Assembly (NCBI GenBank): GCA_017992605.1
Contig: JAGOOG010000005.1
Span: 62,001-126,000 of the forward strand
DNA length: 64,000 bases
Reading direction: 5' to 3'
From: Deltaproteobacteria bacterium
GTDB lineage: Bacteria > Desulfobacterota > Desulfomonilia > UBA1062
Positions 46,405 through 55,004 of this stretch are shown here, piece after piece; position 1 is the stretch's first letter; each line of letters starts with the position of its first letter. The notes under the pieces are model-generated. The model saw nothing but the letters and a program-made list of their open reading frames with translations, was not told where the DNA came from and did not search any database. The position numbers and the translations under genes were made by a program.

Positions 46405-47653
46405 AACGCCTGTGGTCATGCCGGGCATCCACGTGGAGGCCAAGCCCATGGGACCGGTGTGCAACCTTGCCTGCGAGTACTGCTTCTACCTCGAGAAGAA
46501 GGCTTTGTTCGGTGAGGGCGAGAACTTCCGGATGCCGGATACTATCCTTTCCGCCTTTATACAAGATTACATCGTATCACAGCCCACACCGGTGGTTGAA
46601 TTCGTCTGGCATGGCGGCGAACCCACCCTGGCCGGGCTCGATTTCTTCAGGAAGGTCGTGCGGGAGCAGAAACCATATGCCGCGGAGAAGACCATCCGGA
46701 ACTCCCTGCAGACCAACGGCACACTGCTGACAGACGAGTGGTGCGCCTTCCTGAAGAAGAACAATTTCATGGTGGGCATCAGCCTTGACGGGCCTCGAGA
46801 GATCCACGACGCCTACCGCCGCACCCGGGCCGGCAAGGGCACGTTCGCCGACGTCATGCGCGGCCTGAAGCTGCTGCAGAATCACGGGGTGGACTACAAT
46901 GTGCTGGCCTGCGTGGCAAGGGACACGGCCAAGAAGCCCCTGGAGGTGTATTCCTTCATGAAAAGCGAAGGGATCGAATATATCCAGTTCACCCCGGTGA
47001 TCGAGCGGATGTCCGACGAGGCGGGGCAGCAGAGAGGGCTCAGTCTGGCCGGGCCCGCTGCCCTTGACAGGGAAGAAAAGCAGGTCCAGGTGACCCCCTG
47101 GACCGTGGTGCCCGAGGAGTATGGAGATTTCCTCATCGCCATTTGTGAAGACTGGGTCCGCCACGACGTGGGCAAGGTCTTCGTCATGAACTTCGAGTGG
47201 GCGCTCAACACCTGGATCGGCAATCCCTCGCCCGTGTGCATCCATGCGGAGCAGTGCGGCCGCGCCGTGGTCATCGAGCACAACGGCGACGTGTATGCAT
47301 GCGATCACTGCGTGTTTCCGGAATACAAACTCGGGAATATCGCCCACAAGACGCTGGCTGACATGGTGGAGAAGTCTCTGGACAAAGGATTCGGCATCAC
47401 GAAGGAGACGGCGCTTCCCGGGTGGTGCAGGGACTGCCCGGTGCTGAGGGCCTGCCGGGGAGGGTGTCCCAAGCACCGCTTCATCAAGGCCCCATCCGGA
47501 GAGCCTGGATTGCACTACCTGTGCGAGGGGTACCGGAAGTTCTTCCTCCACATCGGCAGGTACCTGAAGGCCATCACCACGCTGCTGGAGAACGGGCTGC
47601 CAGCCTCCCGCGTGATGGACGCCATCGATGCCCCACTGCTGATTCGGAGGTGA
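46379..47653 (+). CDS. Anaerobic sulfatase-maturating radical SAM enzyme (anSME)
   Basis: The 424-residue enzyme oxidises the active-site Ser/Cys of sulfatases to formylglycine. It has the radical SAM motif CNLACEYC, then VWHGGEPTLAGLDFF and LQTNGTLLTDEW. A C-terminal SPASM Cys array for two further [4Fe-4S] clusters follows (CGRAVVIEHNGDVYACDHCV; CRDCPVLRACRGGCPKHRF). I prefer GTG at 46379, preceded by GGAGGCACACC; an in-frame ATG at 46361 is possible. It follows the only sulfatase in the window and shares the same promoter, so that enzyme is almost surely its substrate. Confidence 0.93.
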   Translation: MSLLNGSAETPVVMPGIHVEAKPMGPVCNLACEYCFYLEKKALFGEGENFRMPDTILSAFIQDYIVSQPTPVVEFVWHGGEPTLAGLDFFRKVVREQKPYAAEKTIRNSLQTNGTLLTDEWCAFLKKNNFMVGISLDGPREIHDAYRRTRAGKGTFADVMRGLKLLQNHGVDYNVLACVARDTAKKPLEVYSFMKSEGIEYIQFTPVIERMSDEAGQQRGLSLAGPAALDREEKQVQVTPWTVVPEEYGDFLIAICEDWVRHDVGKVFVMNFEWALNTWIGNPSPVCIHAEQCGRAVVIEHNGDVYACDHCVFPEYKLGNIAHKTLADMVEKSLDKGFGITKETALPGWCRDCPVLRACRGGCPKHRFIKAPSGEPGLHYLCEGYRKFFLHIGRYLKAITTLLENGLPASRVMDAIDAPLLIRR

Positions 47654-47690
47654 GAAAATAATGAAATGGAAACACCAAAAGGAGACGAGC

Positions 47691-48662
47691 ATGAAACACT
47701 GTATTCTGAGGGGAGTGAAACACACTGTCATGGGGACCCTGCTGTGCCTGGTCGTCCTTCTTTCCATGCAGGCCCCGGCGCACGCATCGGAAGGCGGGTC
47801 GAGCTATTTCTTCCCGGGCGCCTTCGCATCCTTTGCCGTGGCAATACCCCCTGACCCGGGGTTCCAGTACGTCAACCAGACCCTCTATTACCACGCCAAG
47901 GTCGACAAGGCGCCCCTGGTGGGTCTGGTGATGTCGCTCGAGGCGACCGCCGTGTACAACTACTTCGGGGCCTCCTATGCCTTCGACGAGGATGTCCTGG
48001 GCGGCAGGCTCCAGCTCTTTGCCGCGGTCCCGGTCGGGTATGTGGACACGAAGGCGGGCGTGCGCATGGACATACCCGAACACCTCACCCTGTCCCGGGA
48101 CGAGGACGACAGTGCCTTCGACATCGGCGACTCGATGATCTCGGGCGCTCTCGCGTGGAAGGCGGGTGACTTCGGCTTCAAGATCACCGGGATGGTGTTC
48201 GTGCCCACCGGCGCCTACAGCACCGGTGACCTCGCGAACGTGGGGAGAAACTACTGGGGCTTCGACACCTCCCTGGCCGCGACCTGGCTCTCCACCAAGA
48301 CAGGCACCGAGATCTCGGCCATGCCCGGCATTCTCTTCAATACGGAAAACGATGCCACCGAATACAAGACGGGCAATGAATTCCACGTGGATTTCATGGT
48401 AAACCAGTTCCTGGCGAAGAACTTCGCCCTGGGCGCCCAGGGATACTGGTACAAGCAGGTGACCGGTGACAGCGGCGATGGCAAGCCAGACTTCCTCGGC
48501 GACTTCAAGGGGGAGTCCTACGGCTTCGGACCGGCCCTGCTCTGGATACCGGCGTGCGGTGGCGGGAAGCTCAGCGTCATCGGCAAGTGGCTCTTCGACT
48601 CCCACCGGGAAAACCGTATGAAGGGTGACTACGGGCAGCTGGTGCTCTGCAAAAAATTCTAG
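47691..48662 (+). CDS. Outer-membrane channel-like protein (phenol meta-pathway MetA-like family)
   Basis: The 323-residue protein has a signal peptide ending AHASEGG and a beta-barrel-like mature chain. It opens GSSYFFPGAFASFAVAIPPD, shows GVRMDIPEHLTLSRDEDD, and ends with a short final strand, LVLCKKF. This is the pattern of the family named after a phenol-degradation gene and thought to form outer-membrane transport channels for aromatic compounds. AAAAGGAGACGAGC precedes the ATG. Its place 37 bases after the maturase suggests it delivers the sulfate ester or removes the product. Transport itself is unproven. Confidence 0.82.
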   Translation: MKHCILRGVKHTVMGTLLCLVVLLSMQAPAHASEGGSSYFFPGAFASFAVAIPPDPGFQYVNQTLYYHAKVDKAPLVGLVMSLEATAVYNYFGASYAFDEDVLGGRLQLFAAVPVGYVDTKAGVRMDIPEHLTLSRDEDDSAFDIGDSMISGALAWKAGDFGFKITGMVFVPTGAYSTGDLANVGRNYWGFDTSLAATWLSTKTGTEISAMPGILFNTENDATEYKTGNEFHVDFMVNQFLAKNFALGAQGYWYKQVTGDSGDGKPDFLGDFKGESYGFGPALLWIPACGGGKLSVIGKWLFDSHRENRMKGDYGQLVLCKKF

Positions 48663-48676
48663 AGGGGTGAAACGCT

Positions 48677-49348
48677 ATGGTACGATCAGTTAAATACGCA
48701 CTGATGGCAGTGGTGAGCATGGCCCTGGCAGTGTCGGTCACGGCGTGTGCCACGACCAGGGCCCCGTCCGGGTTCCTCGGGGAGTATGCCAGAAACCTGC
48801 AGCCGGGCCCGGAGGGCGGGGTCAAGATGCGCTGGGTGAAGCCGGGCGTGGATTTCTCGCGCTACGACAAGGTGATGCTGGACACCGTCGTCTTCTACTT
48901 CGCCCCCGACTCCCAGGACAAGGGCATCGACCCCGAGGTGATGAAGGAGCTCTCCGACGCCTTCCACCAGGAGCTCGTCAATGCCGTGAAGGACAAGTAC
49001 CCCATCGTTGCCGAGCCCGGACCCGGCGTGGTGCGTTTCAAGTTCGCCCTGACAGGGATCAGGCAGAGCAGGCCCGTCCTCAGCGGCGTCTCCTCGATCA
49101 TCCCCATCGGCCTGGCCGCCAGCGCCGTGAAGAAAGGGGCCACCGGCGAGTGGACCGGCTCGGGCGCGACGGGCATGGAGGTGCTGGTGATCGACAGCGC
49201 CAGCAACGAGGTGCTCGGCGCGGGCCAGGACGAACAGGTTGCAGGGTTCACGGAGCGGTTCTCCAGGTACGGTTCAGCCAGAGATGCCTTCACGTTCTGG
49301 GCGGGCAGATTGAGGATGCTCATGGACGCGTTCCACGAGGCGAAGTAG
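48677..49348 (+). CDS. DUF3313 lipoprotein
   Basis: The 223-residue lipoprotein has a lipobox region ending SVTACATTRAP. The body shows the DUF3313 pattern: SGFLGEYARNLQPGPEGG, VDFSRYDKVMLDTVVFYFAP and the Gly-rich SGVSSIIPIGLAASAVKKG segment, ending WAGRLRMLMDAFHEAK. Function is unknown. It is 14 bases after the channel-like gene behind AGAGGGG, so it is the likely last member of the sulfatase operon. An 8-bp inverted repeat (CCACGAGG/CCTCGTGG, 49333-49356) spans its stop, without a T-run. Confidence 0.85.
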   Translation: MVRSVKYALMAVVSMALAVSVTACATTRAPSGFLGEYARNLQPGPEGGVKMRWVKPGVDFSRYDKVMLDTVVFYFAPDSQDKGIDPEVMKELSDAFHQELVNAVKDKYPIVAEPGPGVVRFKFALTGIRQSRPVLSGVSSIIPIGLAASAVKKGATGEWTGSGATGMEVLVIDSASNEVLGAGQDEQVAGFTERFSRYGSARDAFTFWAGRLRMLMDAFHEAK

Positions 49349-49363
49349 CCTCGTGGTGCACGC

Positions 49364-49450
<87 letters not shown>

Positions 49451-49470
49451 GCGGGTGATTCTATGATAAT

Positions 49471-49498
49471 TCTATATGGATTGCAGGGGTTTTGTCCA
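49471..49498 (-). promoter_or_regulatory. Candidate promoter of tRNA-Leu
   Basis: On the minus strand TGGACA (49493-49498) and TATAGA (49471-49476) are 16 bases apart, with a start near 49464, about 16 bases before the mature tRNA. It lies directly after the pyk stop codon. Confidence 0.5.
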
Positions 49499-49503
49499 GA
49501 CCA

Positions 49504-50931
49504 TCAGGCCTTCAGGTCGATGATCTCCATGCGGTGGCTGGCCTGGGGGTTCTTCGGGGACGGGCCCTCGGCCAGGATGATGACGTCGCCGTCCATCTCG
49601 TGCCGCTCGAGCCAGTCCCTGCCGTAGGCCTTCCAGTCATCGGGGTAGTCGGGCTCGAAGACGGGGAACACGCCCGAGGAGAACATGAGCCTCCGGCAGA
49701 CTGCCTCGTCCGGGCAGACCGCCACGATCCACGTCGGCGGCCGGAAGCGGGCGATGCTCCGTGCGGTCGCGCCGCTCAGGGTCGGCACGAAGACGGCCGC
49801 GGGCGAGACGTGCCGCAGTGCGGTCTCGATGCCGAGGACCACGAGGTCGGACATGCCGCTCGTCTTCGCGTCGAGGACCTCTCTAAGCCTCTCCCTGAGG
49901 CGGTACCCGGGCCCGAACGGCTCGGTGGCAGCGGCGATGCGCCCGAGCATGGTCGTGGCCTCGACGGGGTAGCGGCCCATGGCCGACTCGGCCGAGAGCA
50001 TGACGCAGTCCGTGCCGTCCAGGACGGCATTGGCCACGTCCGTGGACTCGGCCCTAGTGGGCCGCTTGTTGGCGGTCATGGACTCGAGCATCTGGGTCGC
50101 CGTGATGACAGGCCTGCCGAGTACGACGGCCGCGTGCATGACCTGCTTCTGCACCACGGCCATGCGCTCGATGGGGATCTCCACGCCCAGGTCGCCGCGG
50201 GCGATCATGATGCCGTCGGAGGCCCTGAGGATCTCGTCGAGGTGGGTCAGCGCCCCGGCGCGCTCGATCTTGGCGATGACGAAGGGGTGGTAGCCGATCT
50301 CGGCGGCGGCCTCGCGCACGGCCCGGACGTCGTCGCCGGTGACCACGAACGACTGGCACAGGGCGTCGATGCCGTGGGCGGCCGCGAACCGGAGGCACTC
50401 GTGGTCCCGCTCCGTGAAGGCGCTGATGCCCAGGTCGATGCCGGGCAGGTTGAGCCCCTTGCGCGACCAGAGCTCCCCTCCGGCCACGACGTCGCAGAAC
50501 ACCTCGCGCCCCGTTACCCCGGTCACTTTGAGCTGGATGAGCCCGTCGTTGAGGAAGAGGGTGTCGCCCTCTTTGACCGCCTGCGGGAGAGTCCTGAAGC
50601 TCACCGAGGCCCTCGTCTCGTCCCCGGTCACGTCGTCCGCGGTCAGGGTGAAGCGGGCGCCGGGGTGCAGCTCCACGGGCTCGGCCGCGAGCTCGCCGAT
50701 GCGCATCTTGGGCCCCGGCAGGTCCGCCATGATCGTGATGCGCCTGCCGGATGCCTGACCGGCGAGTCTCAGCGCGGCTATGGTCCGGGCGTGGGTGTCG
50801 AGGTCGTCGTGGGAGAAGTTGATGCGGGCGATGTCCATCCCCGCGCCGATGAGCCGTTCCATGACCGCCTGGTCCCTGCTCGCCGGACCGATGGTGCACA
50901 CGATCCTGGTCTTGTGCGACGGAAGCTTCAT
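49504..50931 (-). CDS. pyk: Pyruvate kinase
   Basis: This 475-residue glycolytic enzyme makes pyruvate and ATP from phosphoenolpyruvate. It has the N-terminal TRIVCTIGPASRDQAVMERL, the substrate loop INFSHDDLDTHARTI, the active-site signature IMIARGDLGVEIPIERM near 240, and the SAESAMGRYPVEAT motif. The C-terminal domain is complete. The start overlaps the glgP stop at ATGA, so the two glycogen/glycolysis genes are translationally coupled. Its product is the likely substrate of the ferredoxin oxidoreductase at 17-20 kb. Confidence 0.95.
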   Translation of the reverse strand: MKLPSHKTRIVCTIGPASRDQAVMERLIGAGMDIARINFSHDDLDTHARTIAALRLAGQASGRRITIMADLPGPKMRIGELAAEPVELHPGARFTLTADDVTGDETRASVSFRTLPQAVKEGDTLFLNDGLIQLKVTGVTGREVFCDVVAGGELWSRKGLNLPGIDLGISAFTERDHECLRFAAAHGIDALCQSFVVTGDDVRAVREAAAEIGYHPFVIAKIERAGALTHLDEILRASDGIMIARGDLGVEIPIERMAVVQKQVMHAAVVLGRPVITATQMLESMTANKRPTRAESTDVANAVLDGTDCVMLSAESAMGRYPVEATTMLGRIAAATEPFGPGYRLRERLREVLDAKTSGMSDLVVLGIETALRHVSPAAVFVPTLSGATARSIARFRPPTWIVAVCPDEAVCRRLMFSSGVFPVFEPDYPDDWKAYGRDWLERHEMDGDVIILAEGPSPKNPQASHRMEIIDLKA

Positions 50932-53480
50932 GCCCAGCAGATCAACCCCATGTCCACGGGGTAGATGAGGCTCGGGTGCGACGGCAGGATGCGCACCGAG
51001 TACCCGAACCTGCCCGTGATCTCGCAGGTGATGCAGGTCTCGAAGAGGTGAACGCCCTTGCCGAGCTCCCTGATGTGGTCCATCGTCACGTCCCTTGCCA
51101 CGGAGAGGTTGCCCGCGTCGTCGATGGTGCCGTAGTGCACGCGCACGCTCACGTCGGCGGGGCTGATGGAACCCAGCTTCACCTCGGCGCGGATAGTGAT
51201 GTCGCTGTGCACCGCCACCTCGTCGCCGCCCTCGTGGCTGATGTCCGTCACCGCCACGTCACCCCACTTCGCGGCCAGGGTGTCCTTCCACTTGACCACC
51301 TGGCGGACGTTCCTGAAGCCGTCCCCGGTGAGCGCCTTCATGTTGAGCGCCGCGGCCATGTAGCACCGGTCGGTGTACTCCTCGACCATCCGGTTCGAGT
51401 TGAACACCGGGCAGAGCGTGCGCATGGACTTCTTCATCATGCCGATCCAGCCCCGGGGCAGGCCATCGAGCCCCCGCTCGTAGAAGAGCGGGATGATCTC
51501 GCGCTCCAGAAGGTCGTAGATGGCCTTGCTCTCCACCTGGTCCTGGTAGTCGTGGTTCTCGTAGACCTCGCCGTTGCCGATGGACCAGCCGAGGTCGGGC
51601 CGGTAGCCCTCGACCCACCAGCCGTCCTGCACGGAGAGGTTCAACGCGCCGTTGGCCGTGGCCTTCATGCCCGAGGTGCCGCAGGCCTCCAGCGGCCTCC
51701 TGGGGCTGTTGAGCCACACGTCCACGCCCTCGACGAGGTAGCGCGTGATGTTCATGTTGTAATCCTCGAGGAACACGATCCTGTCCCTGAACGGCTCCTC
51801 CCGGGCGATGTGGATGATCCGCTGGATGATGGTCTTGCCCTCGTGGTCCCGCGGGTGCGCCTTGCCCGCCACGATGAGCTGGACCGGGAACTCGCGGCTG
51901 GACAGGAGCGCCCTGAGCCGGTCGATGTCGCGGAAGATGAGCAGGCCCCGCTTGTAGGTGGCGAACCGGCGCGCATACCCTATGGTGAGCGCGTCCGGGT
52001 GCAGGGTCTCCATGGCCCGCTGCAGGTCCTTGGCCTTGGCCCCGCGCACGGAGAGCTGCTTCATGAGCCTCCTGCGTGCATAGGCCACGAGGCGCTCCCT
52101 GCGCCGCTGGTGCGTCGACCACAGTTCCGCGTCGGGGATGTCGTCGATCCGCTCCCACACCTTCTGGTTGTCCGGGTCCTCCTTCCACTTGGGGCCCAGG
52201 TACCGGTCGAAGAGCTCGGCCATCTCGTCGGAGATCCACGAGGGGATGTGGATGCCGTTGGTGATGGAGGAGATGGGCACGTCCTCGGTCTTGACGTGGG
52301 GCCAGATGTCCTTCCACATGTCCCGGGACACCTCGCCGTGGAGCTTGCTCACCCCGTTGCGGAAGGCGGAGTTCTTCAGCGCGAACACCGTGGCGCCGAA
52401 GCCTTCCTTGTCGTCGAAGGGGTTCTTCCTGCCCAGGGCAAGAAAATCGGCCCAGCCGATGCCGAGGTCGTCCACGTAGGGCTTGAGGTACTTCTCCATG
52501 AGCCCGGTGTCGAAGACGTCGTTGCCGGCCGGCACGGGTGTGTGCGTGGTGAAGACGAGCGACGACCTCACCAGTTCACGGGCTGTCTGGAAGTCGAGAC
52601 CGTTGCGCTTCATGAGGTTGCGGATGCGCTCGAGGCCCACCAGGAAGCTGTGGCCCTCGTTCATGTGGTACACCATGGGGTCGATGCCCAAGGCGTCCAG
52701 CGCACGCATGCCGCCCATGCCCAGCAGGATCTCCTGCCGGAGGCGGTCCTCCTGGTTGCCTGCGTAGAGGCCGCCCGTGATGTTGCGCTCGTCGGGGTGG
52801 TTCTCCTCGATGTTGGTGTCCAGGAGGTACAGCGGCACGCGCCCGACCCGGCACCTCCAGATCTGTGCCACGCATTCACGCTCCGCCATCCTCACCGAGA
52901 TCTTGACCGGCTTGCCGTCGGTGCCCTGCTCGAGCATGAGGGTCATGTGGTAGAAGTCGTTGTTGGTGGACTCCTCCTGCTGCCACCCGTCCCAGCTCAG
53001 GTACTGGGTGAAGTAGCCGTGCTTGTAGAGCAGCCCGATGCCGGTCAGCGGCAGCCGCAGGTCGCTGGCGCTCTTGAGGTGGTCGCCCGCCAGCACGCCG
53101 AGGCCGCCCGAGTAGATGGGCAGGCTCTCGGTGATGCCGAACTCCATGGAGAAGTACGCGATGGTGAAGTCGATGGGCTGGGCCAGCAGGAAGGAATAGA
53201 CGCCCTTCTCCTTGATGTAGTCCTCGAACTCCCCGTGGGTCTTCTTCATCTGGGACAGGAAGCCCTCGTCCTCCATGAGATCCATGATCCTGCCCTGGGA
53301 GATGCGGGAGAGCATGTCCACCGGGTTGTGGCCGGTCTCCTCCCAGAGGTCCCGGTCCATGTGCTGGAAGAGCCGCAGGCCCTTGTGGTTCCAGCAGTAC
53401 CAGACGTTGTAGGCGAGCTGGAGGATCGGGTTGAGCGTCTCGGGCAGGGTGGGGATCACCCTAAAGGATCTGATCTTCAT
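50928..53480 (-). CDS. glgP: Alpha-glucan (glycogen) phosphorylase
   Basis: This 850-residue enzyme phosphorolyses alpha-1,4-glucans to glucose 1-phosphate. The PLP-binding motif lies in EACGTSGMKATANGALNLSV near residue 610. NEGHSFLVGLERIRNL and the region GLGVLAGDHLKSASDLRLPL are present, and the N-terminus begins with the DUF3417-like domain (IPTLPETLNPILQLAYNVWY) of this bacterial/archaeal subgroup. The subgroup differs from the shorter E. coli MalP/GlgP type. It is 129 bases downstream of cpoB and overlaps pyk. Glucose 1-phosphate could feed the phosphohexomutase at 21.7 kb. Confidence 0.94.
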   Translation of the reverse strand: MKIRSFRVIPTLPETLNPILQLAYNVWYCWNHKGLRLFQHMDRDLWEETGHNPVDMLSRISQGRIMDLMEDEGFLSQMKKTHGEFEDYIKEKGVYSFLLAQPIDFTIAYFSMEFGITESLPIYSGGLGVLAGDHLKSASDLRLPLTGIGLLYKHGYFTQYLSWDGWQQEESTNNDFYHMTLMLEQGTDGKPVKISVRMAERECVAQIWRCRVGRVPLYLLDTNIEENHPDERNITGGLYAGNQEDRLRQEILLGMGGMRALDALGIDPMVYHMNEGHSFLVGLERIRNLMKRNGLDFQTARELVRSSLVFTTHTPVPAGNDVFDTGLMEKYLKPYVDDLGIGWADFLALGRKNPFDDKEGFGATVFALKNSAFRNGVSKLHGEVSRDMWKDIWPHVKTEDVPISSITNGIHIPSWISDEMAELFDRYLGPKWKEDPDNQKVWERIDDIPDAELWSTHQRRRERLVAYARRRLMKQLSVRGAKAKDLQRAMETLHPDALTIGYARRFATYKRGLLIFRDIDRLRALLSSREFPVQLIVAGKAHPRDHEGKTIIQRIIHIAREEPFRDRIVFLEDYNMNITRYLVEGVDVWLNSPRRPLEACGTSGMKATANGALNLSVQDGWWVEGYRPDLGWSIGNGEVYENHDYQDQVESKAIYDLLEREIIPLFYERGLDGLPRGWIGMMKKSMRTLCPVFNSNRMVEEYTDRCYMAAALNMKALTGDGFRNVRQVVKWKDTLAAKWGDVAVTDISHEGGDEVAVHSDITIRAEVKLGSISPADVSVRVHYGTIDDAGNLSVARDVTMDHIRELGKGVHLFETCITCEITGRFGYSVRILPSHPSLIYPVDMGLICWA

Positions 53481-53609
53481 CGAAACCCCTTTCGTTCATG
53501 CGCATAAACATGGTCACCGGACCGGATGGATTCGTACCCTCGTGCATCACCGCACACACACCATCCATCGGCAATCCGAGACAAAAAGTACACACCGCAG
53601 GGGTCGGCC

Positions 53610-54356
53610 CTACCCCTTCCCCGCACCGGGGTTCTTCATGCCCTCCTTCGCCTTGCCGGCAGCCTCCGAGTCCGGGTGGTCCTTGATGAGCTGCTGCCAG
53701 ATGAGCTCGCCGGTCTCCCGGTCGCCCATCTTCACGAAGGACAGCCCCTCCTTGTAGAGTGCCTCAGCCACCTTCGCGCTGTCCTTGTACTTCTTCACCA
53801 CCGTGTCGTAGCTCAGGATGGCGTCGTCGTACCGGGTCAGGGCGAAGAGCGACTCCCCCATGTAGAAATAGGCGTCGCCGGCCAGGGCCGGGTCGGGGTT
53901 CTGACCGAGGTAGGTCTTGAAATCCTGCATGGCCTCGGCGAAGAGGCCGGTCCTGAACTTCTCCATGCCGGCATCGAAGAGCGACTTCTGGAGGCCTGCT
54001 CCGGCCGGTCTCCTCCCCTGGATCGCGTCCTTGAGGGACTGGACGTCCTTCTCCAGCAGGGCGATCCGCGACTCGCCGCCGCCGCCCGGGGTGAGCCCCG
54101 CCGAGGCGGAAAGGTCGTCGATGGAACCCCGCAGGGAGAAGAGCTCGTTCTGCAGCTCGGAGTACTTGTTGAGGAGCTCACCCTGCTGCTTGAGGCTCTG
54201 GTCGATGACCTTCTCCTTCTCGTTGAGCTTGTTCTCGTTCATGTTCAGCCGTGACTGGAGGGTGTCCACCTGGAACTTGAGCGTGTCCAGGTCGCGCTGC
54301 GTCGCGCACCCGCCCAGGAGAAGCACTGCCATGGATATGACGATGAGCCGCTTCAT
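53610..54356 (-). CDS. cpoB: Cell division coordinator CpoB / YbgF (Tol-Pal associated)
   Basis: The 248-residue protein has a lipobox, VLLLGGCATQRD, so it appears to be a lipoprotein. A coiled coil (about 25-70) and a C-terminal three-repeat TPR domain follow, with LFDAGMEKFRTGLFAEAMQD, DAYFYMGESLFALTRYDDAI and KVAEALYKEGLSFVKMGDRE. CpoB links peptidoglycan synthesis by PBP1B to Tol-driven outer-membrane constriction; a PBP1B gene lies at 12.5-14.8 kb. It starts 6 bases after the pal stop, closing the tol-pal operon. Confidence 0.9.
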   Translation of the reverse strand: MKRLIVISMAVLLLGGCATQRDLDTLKFQVDTLQSRLNMNENKLNEKEKVIDQSLKQQGELLNKYSELQNELFSLRGSIDDLSASAGLTPGGGGESRIALLEKDVQSLKDAIQGRRPAGAGLQKSLFDAGMEKFRTGLFAEAMQDFKTYLGQNPDPALAGDAYFYMGESLFALTRYDDAILSYDTVVKKYKDSAKVAEALYKEGLSFVKMGDRETGELIWQQLIKDHPDSEAAGKAKEGMKNPGAGKG

Positions 54357-54362
54357 GGCGCG

Positions 54363-54932
54363 CTACCCCTGCGTGATGACAAAATGGGCCCGCCTGTTCT
54401 TGGCCCAGGCCTCTTCGTTGCCGGCAGGGTCGACGGGTCTTTCCTCACCGTAGCTGACGGTGGACAGCCGCTGGGCGTTGATGCCGAGGAAGACCAGGTA
54501 CTCCTGGGCGGCCTTGGCCCGCCGCTCTCCCAGGGCCAGGTTGTACTCCTGTGTCCCGCGCTCGTCGCAGTGCCCCTCGACGGAGACCTTTATGCCCGGG
54601 TGGGCATTGAGGAAGGCCGCCTTCTCGGCGAGCACCTGCTTTGCCTGGGCGGTCAGGTCGAAGCTGTCGTATTCGAAATAGACGTCGCCGCCCTCGAAGG
54701 CCGCCCGTGCCTGCTCGATGGCCGACGAAAGCGGTGCCGTCCCGGACGTGCCGGCCACGCCGCTTTCCATCTGCATGGTGGGTTCGCCGGGCGTCGGGGC
54801 CGTGGCTTCAGGCGGCCGGGGCTGCGACACCTCGGTGGCGGCGGGCTGAAGCGTCTTCTTCGGGCACCCCGTCAGCATGAGGGCAACCCCGATGGCGATC
54901 ATGGAACACAGAACAAGACTCCTGTTTCTCAT
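54363..54932 (-). CDS. pal: Peptidoglycan-associated lipoprotein Pal
   Basis: The 189-residue protein has a lipobox, ALMLTGCPKKT, a proline-rich linker and an OmpA-like peptidoglycan-binding domain. The domain starts VYFEYDSFDLTAQAKQVLAE and has SVEGHCDERGTQEYNLALG and NRRAHFVI at the end. It anchors the outer membrane to the wall and is released by TolB. I chose the ATG at 54932 behind GAGGAGACGGAT; an upstream in-frame start would only add a non-signal extension. It lies between tolB and cpoB. Confidence 0.95.
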   Translation of the reverse strand: MRNRSLVLCSMIAIGVALMLTGCPKKTLQPAATEVSQPRPPEATAPTPGEPTMQMESGVAGTSGTAPLSSAIEQARAAFEGGDVYFEYDSFDLTAQAKQVLAEKAAFLNAHPGIKVSVEGHCDERGTQEYNLALGERRAKAAQEYLVFLGINAQRLSTVSYGEERPVDPAGNEEAWAKNRRAHFVITQG

Positions 54933-55004
54933 ATCCGTCTCCTCTCCCTTGTGAAGATATCTGTACTCTAACCCAACACCGGGTAAGGTCAAGCATGAAT
55001 CTCG

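Noticed and set aside
50976-53507. 843-codon open frame antisense to glgP
   Set aside because: Composition-driven shadow of a clear phosphorylase gene.
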